NCBI GenBank assembly: GCA_030041515.1
Contig: JASHNS010000092.1
Location: 62,001 to 126,000 of the forward strand
Length of the DNA stretch: 64,000 bases
Source: Acidobacteriaceae bacterium
Lineage (GTDB): Bacteria; Acidobacteriota; Terriglobia; Terriglobales; Acidobacteriaceae
Direction: 5' to 3'
The position numbers and the translations under genes were made by a program. Positions 24,673-31,446 of this stretch are shown here, in pieces (the first letter of the stretch is position 1; each line of letters begins with the position of its first letter). The notes beneath the pieces are model-generated. The model searched no databases. It saw only the letters and a list, made by a program, of their open reading frames with translations, and had not been told where the DNA came from.

Positions 24673-26772
24673 ATGCAACGCGTGCTGATCGCGCTCTCTC
24701 TTGCCGCTCTGCTCATCTCCGTCGCCCAGGCTCAGAGCCAGCAAGTCGACGTGCGCTGGGATTTTGCGCAAAGCCAGGGCGCGGCGCCCGTCGACAGCCT
24801 TCAGGGTGTGAAGGCTTCCCTCGAGGGCGAGTACACGTACGTGTCCGGCATTTCCGGGCAAGGGATTCGCTTCGACGGTTACACCACCAGCATGACCGCC
24901 CCATGGCGCGACGCGGACCGTCAACTCCGCAACGGGTTCACCGTGCAGGCCTGGGTCGCGCTGAACACCTACCCATGGAACAGAGTTCCGATCGTTGATC
25001 AGGAGCAGGACGATCAGCAGGGCTTCTTTTTCGGACTCGACGCGTTCGGGCATCTCGCCTTCGACATTTCCATCGACGGCCAGTGGCAAACCCTCACGTC
25101 CACGGCGACGCTGCCGCTGAAGCGGTGGGCACAGATCACAGGAACATATCGCGCGACGGGTGAGGAGGGTGAGTTATCCATCTTCATCGACGGCAAGCCG
25201 GCCGGGCAACTGGCCGTTCACGGCCACATGCTTCCTGCGCAGACCGATCTCCTGATCGGCCGCGTACGCCAGGCCATGCTTCCCTTCCCGGACGCCGCGG
25301 CGAAACCGCAGTACCCCATCTGGTACTCGCTGGATGGCATCCTGTCGGACATTGGACTCACTCGCGAAGTTCGCAGCGCCGCCGAAATCGCCAGCACCTA
25401 TGCCGCCGCGCACGCTCCCCCTGCGGATGTGCTGCCATGGCCGAAGCTCCCGGAAGGACCGGCGGGACCGGGACGCTTTGGCGCCTATTACGCGACGCTG
25501 AAGTACCAGGACACGTGGGATCGCCTGCGCCGCATGGGCCCGGATTCCGACGTCGTCGTCCGCTTCGACGAGTCGCCGATCCGCCTCGTCTTTTGGCAGG
25601 GCACTAACTACGAGCCCGCGTGGGTAACCGAAAACGACAAGTGGTACACCGACGAATTCGTGGAGACGTGGGACAAGGGCTGCCCCGCCGGTGGCGACTG
25701 TGAGCCGATGTCAGACAAGCAGAGCCGCTACTCGCGCGTGAACATCATCGAGAGCAATCCAGCGCGGGTCGTGGTGCACTGGCGTTATGCCGATGCCGAG
25801 GTGGAGCAGTTGCTGGGCGCGTGGCCCAATCCGCGCACCGGATGGTTCCAGTGGATTGACGAGTACTGGACCGTGTATCCCGACGGCGTCGCAATCCGGG
25901 AGCAGATGCTGCACGCGACCGACACCAGCCGGCCCCACGAGTGGCAGGAGACGATCGTGCTGCATCAGCCGGGCGCGCGGCCCGAAGACGACATCCATTT
26001 CGACGCAATCACGCTCGAAAATATGCAGGGGCAGACGAAGACCTACACGTGGCGCCCAAAGCCCTACGGTCTGCTGCACACACCCTATGGACCGCCGGGA
26101 GGCATCACCGGGCCGCCTGACCCGAACATTCAGCTCGTGAACATGAAATCGCAGTGGAAGCCATTCCAGATTCACACGCCGGAAGGCGCGAGCGCCGACA
26201 TATATAACAACGAGCTCACTTACTTCTCCTTCCTCTGCTGGAATCACTGGCCGGTGGCGCAGATTGCCTCCAGCGACCGGCCCTGCGTCGCGGCCGATCG
26301 CGCCTCGCACAGCTCGCTCTCGCACCTTTACTGGAAGCCGTATTTCCAGAACCAGCACACTGAGATCAAGCTGCTGATGGACGGATTGACAACAAAGACG
26401 CCGGCCGAATTATTGCCGCTGGCGAAATCGTGGCTGTCGCCGCCGGCACTCCGCGTCGATGGCTCGGGATATCAGAGCAACGGCTACGATGTCACCCAGC
26501 GTGACTACGTTGTTACGCGCACTGATCCGGCCGCGGCTCTGCAAATCACGCTGGAGGCCAGCTCCGGGTCCCCTCTGGTCAATCCGGCGATCCTCGTCAG
26601 GAACTGGGGCGAGAGCAACGCGACGCTGCGAGTCAACGGCCGGGCGGTGGCGTGGGGCAAAGAGGATCGAGTGGGACATATCGAGCATCTGGACCGGACG
26701 GATCTGATCATCTGGATCCAGGCGCAGTTCACGCAGCCCTGCCAAGTCGAAGTAGACTCGTCTCCACAGTGA
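24673..26772 (+). CDS. Exported LamG/concanavalin-like domain protein of unknown function
   Basis: This 699-residue protein has a signal peptide ending near AQAQS (residue 20). A LamG/ConA-like beta-sandwich spans about residues 22-235 (GFTVQAWVALNTYPW..., ITGTYRATGEEGELSIFIDGK). The remaining 450 residues belong to no family I can name with certainty. They are rich in aromatic and acidic residues (WQGTNYEPAWVTENDKWY, CEPMSDKQSRYSRVNIIES, WFQWIDEYWTVYPDGV, HEWQETIVLHQPG), as carbohydrate-active proteins often are. Its own promoter and operator tie it to the sugar regulon. A new glycan-degrading or glycan-binding enzyme family is a reasonable guess, nothing more. Confidence 0.7.
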   Translation: MQRVLIALSLAALLISVAQAQSQQVDVRWDFAQSQGAAPVDSLQGVKASLEGEYTYVSGISGQGIRFDGYTTSMTAPWRDADRQLRNGFTVQAWVALNTYPWNRVPIVDQEQDDQQGFFFGLDAFGHLAFDISIDGQWQTLTSTATLPLKRWAQITGTYRATGEEGELSIFIDGKPAGQLAVHGHMLPAQTDLLIGRVRQAMLPFPDAAAKPQYPIWYSLDGILSDIGLTREVRSAAEIASTYAAAHAPPADVLPWPKLPEGPAGPGRFGAYYATLKYQDTWDRLRRMGPDSDVVVRFDESPIRLVFWQGTNYEPAWVTENDKWYTDEFVETWDKGCPAGGDCEPMSDKQSRYSRVNIIESNPARVVVHWRYADAEVEQLLGAWPNPRTGWFQWIDEYWTVYPDGVAIREQMLHATDTSRPHEWQETIVLHQPGARPEDDIHFDAITLENMQGQTKTYTWRPKPYGLLHTPYGPPGGITGPPDPNIQLVNMKSQWKPFQIHTPEGASADIYNNELTYFSFLCWNHWPVAQIASSDRPCVAADRASHSSLSHLYWKPYFQNQHTEIKLLMDGLTTKTPAELLPLAKSWLSPPALRVDGSGYQSNGYDVTQRDYVVTRTDPAAALQITLEASSGSPLVNPAILVRNWGESNATLRVNGRAVAWGKEDRVGHIEHLDRTDLIIWIQAQFTQPCQVEVDSSPQ

Positions 26773-26790
26773 ACGACGGCGGATGCCGGA

Positions 26791-27855
26791 TCAGGAGGCC
26801 ACGCTGCGCGATTTACGGTGGCGGATCGGCGGACTCGCACTCATGTCCGCAGGCGGAGCTGCCACCGAATCGCGAATTCTCAGCTCGGTTTTCAGCACGA
26901 TATGCTTCACGGGAGCATCCTTGTGCGCCACGCGGTCGAGCGCTAGCTGTGCGGCCGCGGCGCCGAGCTGGTAAGGCGACTGATAGACCGACGATAACTG
27001 CGGCGTGGTGGTCTCCGTCAAATCCAGGCCGTCAAAGCCAACCAGAGAGATATCGTCCGGGCAGTGCAGCTTCTCTTCGCGGATGGCCATGAGCGCGCCA
27101 AGCGCGATCAGGTCGTTGCAGGCCAGAATGGCCGTCGGGCGGGGCACCATCTTCAGCAGCACCTTGGTCTTCGCGTAACCGCCGGCGCGATCGAAGGTAG
27201 CTTCCTGCATATAACCAGGAGCCAGTTCGAGGTCCGCCTGCCTGAGCGCGCGCTTGAAACCCTTCAGCCGGTCCTGCGAGTTTGTGAGGTGCAGCGGCCC
27301 GGTGATGACGGCTAAGTGGCGATGGCCGAGCCCAATCAGGTAAGACGCGGCATTGGACGCGCCATCCGTGTTGTTGATGGTGACGCTGTCCCCGTTCCAG
27401 TTGCGCGGGAGACGGTCGATGCAGACCACCGCGGCGCCCGCGCGCCGATAGGATTCCGTCTGCGCGGTGAGATCGCTGAAGTCCGAAGGAATGACAATCA
27501 GGCCGGAAGGCAAATACGTCCGCAGAGCATTCAAATGCATGACTTCCTTGCCGTGATCATTATCGGTATTACACAGAACGAGGCGATATCCATTGGCAAA
27601 GGCAACGTCTTCAGCGCCACGCACGACACCCGGGAAGAAAGGATTCAGGATATCCGGGATAATCATCGCGAGTATGTTGGTCTTATCCCGGCGCAGCCCG
27701 CGGGCCAGCTGGCTGGGTTGGTAGCCGGTGACGCGCACCGCCTCCAGAACCCGCTTGCGCAGCGGCTCGCGCACTCTCGCCGTGCCATTCAGCACGTGGG
27801 AGACAGTCCCCAGAGAGACCCCGGCCAGCTCAGCGATTTTCTTCATGTTGGCCAT
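26791..27855 (-). CDS. LacI-family transcriptional regulator
   Basis: This 354-residue protein has the LacI helix-turn-helix at residues 4-23 (MKKIAELAGVSLGTVSHVLNG). The hinge helix YQPSQLARGLR is followed by a periplasmic-binding-protein-like effector domain (NILAMIIPDILNPFF..., AILACNDLIALGALMAIREE, DISLVGFDG). The effector is unknown. The frame is open upstream to 27987, but the ATG at 27855 fits the family start. It also leaves the palindrome at 27953 in the promoter, where it would give autoregulation. The local abundance of LacI-type palindromes makes this the most likely regulator of the region. Confidence 0.93.
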   Translation of the reverse strand: MANMKKIAELAGVSLGTVSHVLNGTARVREPLRKRVLEAVRVTGYQPSQLARGLRRDKTNILAMIIPDILNPFFPGVVRGAEDVAFANGYRLVLCNTDNDHGKEVMHLNALRTYLPSGLIVIPSDFSDLTAQTESYRRAGAAVVCIDRLPRNWNGDSVTINNTDGASNAASYLIGLGHRHLAVITGPLHLTNSQDRLKGFKRALRQADLELAPGYMQEATFDRAGGYAKTKVLLKMVPRPTAILACNDLIALGALMAIREEKLHCPDDISLVGFDGLDLTETTTPQLSSVYQSPYQLGAAAAQLALDRVAHKDAPVKHIVLKTELRIRDSVAAPPADMSASPPIRHRKSRSVAS

Positions 27856-27952
27856 ATTGCTGTTGCTGCCTCTCCTCCCGTGCCAAAGTTTGCCGGTTAA
27901 CTCCGTGAAGCTCTCGCGGATTCCAGGATAGAACCGCGTTGTTTGGCCCTGC

Positions 27953-27964
27953 TGAATGCTTTCA
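27953..27964. promoter_or_regulatory. LacI-type operator copy upstream of the lacI-like gene (TGAATGCTTTCA)
   Basis: This is an exact match to the 12-bp pattern, about 100 nt upstream of the regulator start. It suggests autorepression. Confidence 0.68.
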
Positions 27965-27984
27965 CTGAGCATAGCAGAGAGATT

Positions 27985-28014
27985 CATATAACTTCCGCGC
28001 CGAGTTAATGTCGT
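27985..28014 (-). promoter_or_regulatory. Candidate promoter of the LacI-family regulator
   Basis: On the minus strand, ACGACA (28009-28014), an 18-nt spacer and TATATG (27985-27990). The operator follows after 20 nt. The -35 is weaker than at the target genes. Confidence 0.4.
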
Positions 28015-28118
28015 GCATATGCGTCCGATGGCGGTATCTCACGGAATTCGAAAATGCGCGGCGGGAAGAGCGCGAGCGCACGCACACTGCGTCGGCGGCA
28101 GAAGCTGAAAGGAAGAGC

Positions 28119-28148
28119 TTGACAGCGCTTTGGTGCGAATACTAGACT
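28119..28148 (+). promoter_or_regulatory. Promoter of the epimerase-permease-rpiB-ROK-GH127 operon
   Basis: Perfect TTGACA (28119-28124), an 18-nt spacer and TAGACT (28143-28148). The operator begins 16 nt downstream. Confidence 0.65.
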
Positions 28149-28164
28149 GCGGACGAACTCAGCT

Positions 28165-28176
28165 TGAAAGCTTTCA
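28165..28176. promoter_or_regulatory. Perfect LacI-type operator (TGAAAGCTTTCA)
   Basis: This is the only fully symmetrical copy of the palindrome. It sits 16 nt after the -10 of the five-gene operon, where bound repressor would block transcription. Confidence 0.75.
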
Positions 28177-28257
28177 CTTTCCACCGTGATCCATTCCGGG
28201 CGGGAACGCGCCGCCGCCCTGCCCGATCCTCGAATGAAGGGACATCCCGGGTCCGCT

Positions 28258-28947
28258 ATGCCTAAGCCGATCAGGATCGAAGCTTCGGTCGCCTGCGCTA
28301 ATTTCGCCGCGCTCGAATCCGACCTTCGGCAGCTCAGCTCCGGTGGCGTCGACTACCTGCATATCGACATTATGGACGGCAGATTCGTGAACAATTTCTG
28401 CCTCGACTTCTCCATCATGGAGACGATCCGCGGCATCTGCGACATCCCCATGGATTGCCACCTCATGATCGAGGAGCCCGAGCGGTATATCGGGCGCGCC
28501 GTGGCAGCCGGCGCCGAGTGGCTCACCATCCATATCGAGGCGACCCGACACGCGCAGCGCGGGCTGCAGCAAATCCGGGAGGCCGGAGCGCGGCCCGGCA
28601 TCGCGCTCAATCCCGCCACGCCGCCGGAATCCCTCCACTACATCCTCGACGATATCGAGATGGTAACGGTGATGACCGTGAATCCGGGCGCCGTCGGCCA
28701 ACGCCTGATTCCCGCCACGGTGAAAAAGATCGGCGACGTGCGGCGCCTGCTCGATGATTCCGGGCACGAGAACGTGGAGATCCAGGTGGATGGCAACGTC
28801 AGCTTCGCCAACATTCCGGCTATGATCGCCGAGGGCGCCACGATGCTGGTCGGCGGTACGTCCAGCATCTTTCACAAAGACTATTCCATCCCCGACGCCA
28901 TCAACGCAGTTCGAAAACTCGTGGAAACTCCGGGACGGGCTCAATGA
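28258..28947 (+). CDS. Ribulose-phosphate 3-epimerase family (Rpe / AlsE-like)
   Basis: This 229-residue TIM-barrel epimerase starts at the ATG at 28258, where the family sequence begins (MPKPIRIEAS). Metal and catalytic residues are visible: His35 and Asp37 in HIDIMDG, His68 in DCHLM, and Asp178 in IQVDGN. The usual NPGFGGQ loop reads NPGAVGQ here. The HIDIMDGRF form recalls AlsE (allulose-6-phosphate 3-epimerase) as much as housekeeping Rpe. It heads an operon with RpiB and a ROK kinase, the same three activities as the E. coli allose pathway. Either C5 or C6 keto-sugar phosphates could be substrates. Its stop overlaps the permease start (ATGA). Confidence 0.85.
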   Translation: MPKPIRIEASVACANFAALESDLRQLSSGGVDYLHIDIMDGRFVNNFCLDFSIMETIRGICDIPMDCHLMIEEPERYIGRAVAAGAEWLTIHIEATRHAQRGLQQIREAGARPGIALNPATPPESLHYILDDIEMVTVMTVNPGAVGQRLIPATVKKIGDVRRLLDDSGHENVEIQVDGNVSFANIPAMIAEGATMLVGGTSSIFHKDYSIPDAINAVRKLVETPGRAQ

Positions 28948-29951
28948 TCACAGTTCACTCCTATCCACTTGCCGTCGCGCTGTGTGTGCTGACGATGTTC
29001 TGCTGGGGTTCCTGGGCGAACACGCTGAAGATGGAGCCCCGCTCGTACGCCTTCTCCCTCTTCTACTGGGACCAGGGCGTCGGATACCTGCTGCTGCCGC
29101 TGATTCTTGGCCTCACTTTCGGCAGCTTCGGATCCACAGGTCGCAGCCTCTTCGCCGATCTGCATCAGGCGAGCGCCGCAACCTACGGCTGGGCGCTGAC
29201 TGGCGGCGTGGTGTTCAACCTGGCCAACATCCTCTTCATGGCCGCGCTGGATCTTGCCGGCATGGCCGTTGCGTATCCGATCGCCATTGGCCTTGCCCTG
29301 GTCGAGGGCGTTGTCATCAATTACATCGCCGATCCGCACGGTTCGCCTCTGCTCATCTTCGTTGGCGTTGCCTGCATTACGCTGGCCATTGTGCTCGACG
29401 CGCTCGCCTATCGCAACGCGCAGGGCAGCACCAGCGAACCGAGCAGGCTGCGGCTGGGCATCTCGCTGGCTTTGGCCGGCGGCATTCTGATGGGACTGTT
29501 TTACTTCCTGGTGGAGCGGTCGATCTCGCTCGACTTCAGTCATCTGACGCCAGGCAAATTCGGGCCCTACGCAGCGGTCCTGATCTATTCGCTGGGGTCG
29601 TTCGTTTCGAATTTCGTCTTCAATCGCTACCTGATGAGCCACCCCATCCAGGGGCCGAAGGTGACCTACTCGGATTACTTCAGGGCGGATTTCAAGTATC
29701 ACGCCATCGGCGCGCTGGGCGGGATCATCAACGGCATCGGCGTCACATCCAACTTCGTTGCTTCCAGAGCGGCAAGCCCCGCGATCGCTTACGGTCTGGG
29801 GCAATGCGGCACGATGATTGCCGCCATCTGGGGCGTCTTTGTCTGGAAGGAAATCAAAGGGGCTTCGAAAGGGACGAATGCGCTGGTCTTCTTCATGTTC
29901 GTATTCTTCCTGGCCGGCCTCAGTCTGCTGGTCACCTCCATGCTGCGCTGA
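28944..29951 (+). CDS. GRP-family (ribose/glucose porter-like) sugar permease
   Basis: This 335-residue protein has ten predicted membrane spans beginning MITVHSYPLAVALCVLTMFCWGSWANTLK, a start typical of GRP-type permeases. Other landmarks are LALVEGVVINYIADP and SFVSNFVFNRYLM. It probably imports the sugar that the downstream kinase and isomerase use. It differs strongly from the other GRP permease at 5897-7207. Translation is coupled to the epimerase by a 4-base overlap. The substrate is inferred as ribose or allose from context only. Confidence 0.82.
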   Translation: MITVHSYPLAVALCVLTMFCWGSWANTLKMEPRSYAFSLFYWDQGVGYLLLPLILGLTFGSFGSTGRSLFADLHQASAATYGWALTGGVVFNLANILFMAALDLAGMAVAYPIAIGLALVEGVVINYIADPHGSPLLIFVGVACITLAIVLDALAYRNAQGSTSEPSRLRLGISLALAGGILMGLFYFLVERSISLDFSHLTPGKFGPYAAVLIYSLGSFVSNFVFNRYLMSHPIQGPKVTYSDYFRADFKYHAIGALGGIINGIGVTSNFVASRAASPAIAYGLGQCGTMIAAIWGVFVWKEIKGASKGTNALVFFMFVFFLAGLSLLVTSMLR

Positions 29952-29971
29952 CGCGCTGAACTCGTGAAAAG

Positions 29972-30454
29972 ATGGCGGTACCCATGATTGCAATCGGTTC
30001 AGATCACGCGGCGTTTGCGTTCAAGGAAGACATCAGAGCCTGGCTGGTGGAGAAGGGCTACCAGGTCCGCGACTTCGGCGCCTGCGGCACCGAGCGCGTG
30101 GACTACTGCGACTTCGGTTTTCGCGTGGGCGAGGCTGTGGCGCGCGGCGAGTGCGAAAAAGGGTTGGTGTTCTGCGGCACGGGCGTTGGCATTTCCATCA
30201 GTGCCAACAAGGTCAAGGGGGTTCGCGCAGTCGTGTGCAGCGAGCCGTACTCCGCGAAGCTGTCGCGCGAGCACAACGACACCAACATTCTGGCTCTGGG
30301 TGCGCGCGTCGTAGGACCCGAGCTGGCGCGTATGATCGTTGAGATCTGGCTGACCACCGAGTTCGAAGGCGGCCGTCATCTCGACCGGATCAAAAAGATC
30401 GCCGCCTACGAAGAGGGCCGCCTGGATCCCAGGCCTCTCGGGGAGACCCGATGA
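29972..30454 (+). CDS. rpiB: Ribose 5-phosphate / allose 6-phosphate isomerase B
   Basis: This 160-residue protein has the complete RpiB/LacAB pattern: GSDHAAF (9-15), catalytic Cys68 in VFCGTGVGISISANK, and SREHNDTN at 98-105 with His101. It isomerises ribose 5-phosphate and ribulose 5-phosphate; in E. coli it also acts on allose 6-phosphate. An ATG four codons downstream is an alternative start. The last codons overlap the ROK kinase start by 4 bases. Its place between permease and kinase supports a dedicated catabolic role rather than housekeeping. Confidence 0.92.
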   Translation: MAVPMIAIGSDHAAFAFKEDIRAWLVEKGYQVRDFGACGTERVDYCDFGFRVGEAVARGECEKGLVFCGTGVGISISANKVKGVRAVVCSEPYSAKLSREHNDTNILALGARVVGPELARMIVEIWLTTEFEGGRHLDRIKKIAAYEEGRLDPRPLGETR

Positions 30455-31431
30455 CCGCTCTGCATCTCGGGGTCGACATCGGGGGCACGAACATCAAGTT
30501 CGGCGTTGTCGATGAAGCCGGCACAATTCTGCTGCGGAGGAGAACAGAAACTGGCGCGCAGCGCGGCAGCGGGGCCATCGTCTCCTCCATCGTGCAGGAG
30601 ATCGAATCTGTGCTGAAGGATCCCCTGTTGCAGAACCGGAAGCTCGAGAGCATCGGCCTCGGCGTTCCCGGCACCGCCGATTCCGTCCGCGGCGTGGTCG
30701 TCTATGCACCCAATCTTTTCTGGCGTAACGTCGAATTGGCCGCGGCCCTTCAGCCGGTCTTCCAGACGCCCGTCTTTGTCGCGCAGGATACCCGTGCCGC
30801 GGCATGGGCGGAATATCTGGTTGGCGAGGGTCGCGGATTACGCGGTCTCGCCGCCGTCACGCTGGGCACGGGGATTGGCTGCGGCCTTGTTCTGGACGGC
30901 AAGATCTTTCACGGCGCGCTGAACACGGCTGGAGAATTCGGCCATCAGATCGTCGCCATCGGGGGCGAGGCCTGCAATTGCGGGCGGTGTGGCTGCCTGG
31001 AAGCACATGCGGGCGGCCTGGCGATCGTGCGCGAGGCAAAGAAACGGATCGCAGCGCTGGACGCCCTCCTCGACAGAGATTCGTCCAACGTTACAGTGGC
31101 CGACGTCTACCGTCTCGCGGAGCAGAATCATCCGCAGGCTCGCGAGCTCACCGAAAGCGTCGTGCGCTTCATTGGCATTGGCCTGGTGAATCTGATTAAC
31201 CTGACGAGCGTGGAAATGATCTGCCTGAGCGGTGGCATCAGCAATGCGCCGCGCGCGCTGCTGCTGGATCCGCTGGTGGAGTTCGTGCGGACCCGGGCCT
31301 ACGAAGCGGCGTCGAACAGTGTGCGCATCTGCCGCTCCATGCTGGGCGAAGATGCTCCGATGATCGGGGCTGCGCTGCTCTGCCACGGGATCTCCGGCCC
31401 GGCACAACCCCGGACAACGCGCGTGAACTGA
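30451..31431 (+). CDS. ROK-family sugar kinase (AlsK-like candidate)
   Basis: This 326-residue kinase has the ATP motif DIGGTNIKFG (9-18), the catalytic Asp113 in QDTRAAA, GEFGHQ (161-166) and the zinc cluster CNCGRCGCLE (175-184). ROK kinases phosphorylate hexoses such as glucose, N-acetylmannosamine and allose. No DNA-binding domain is present, so it is a kinase and not a ROK repressor. With RpiB and the epimerase next to it, an allose to allose-6-P to allulose-6-P to fructose-6-P route can be proposed. The evidence for allose is context only. Confidence 0.85.
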   Translation: MTALHLGVDIGGTNIKFGVVDEAGTILLRRRTETGAQRGSGAIVSSIVQEIESVLKDPLLQNRKLESIGLGVPGTADSVRGVVVYAPNLFWRNVELAAALQPVFQTPVFVAQDTRAAAWAEYLVGEGRGLRGLAAVTLGTGIGCGLVLDGKIFHGALNTAGEFGHQIVAIGGEACNCGRCGCLEAHAGGLAIVREAKKRIAALDALLDRDSSNVTVADVYRLAEQNHPQARELTESVVRFIGIGLVNLINLTSVEMICLSGGISNAPRALLLDPLVEFVRTRAYEAASNSVRICRSMLGEDAPMIGAALLCHGISGPAQPRTTRVN

Positions 31432-31446
31432 ACAGGGAGAGCATTG

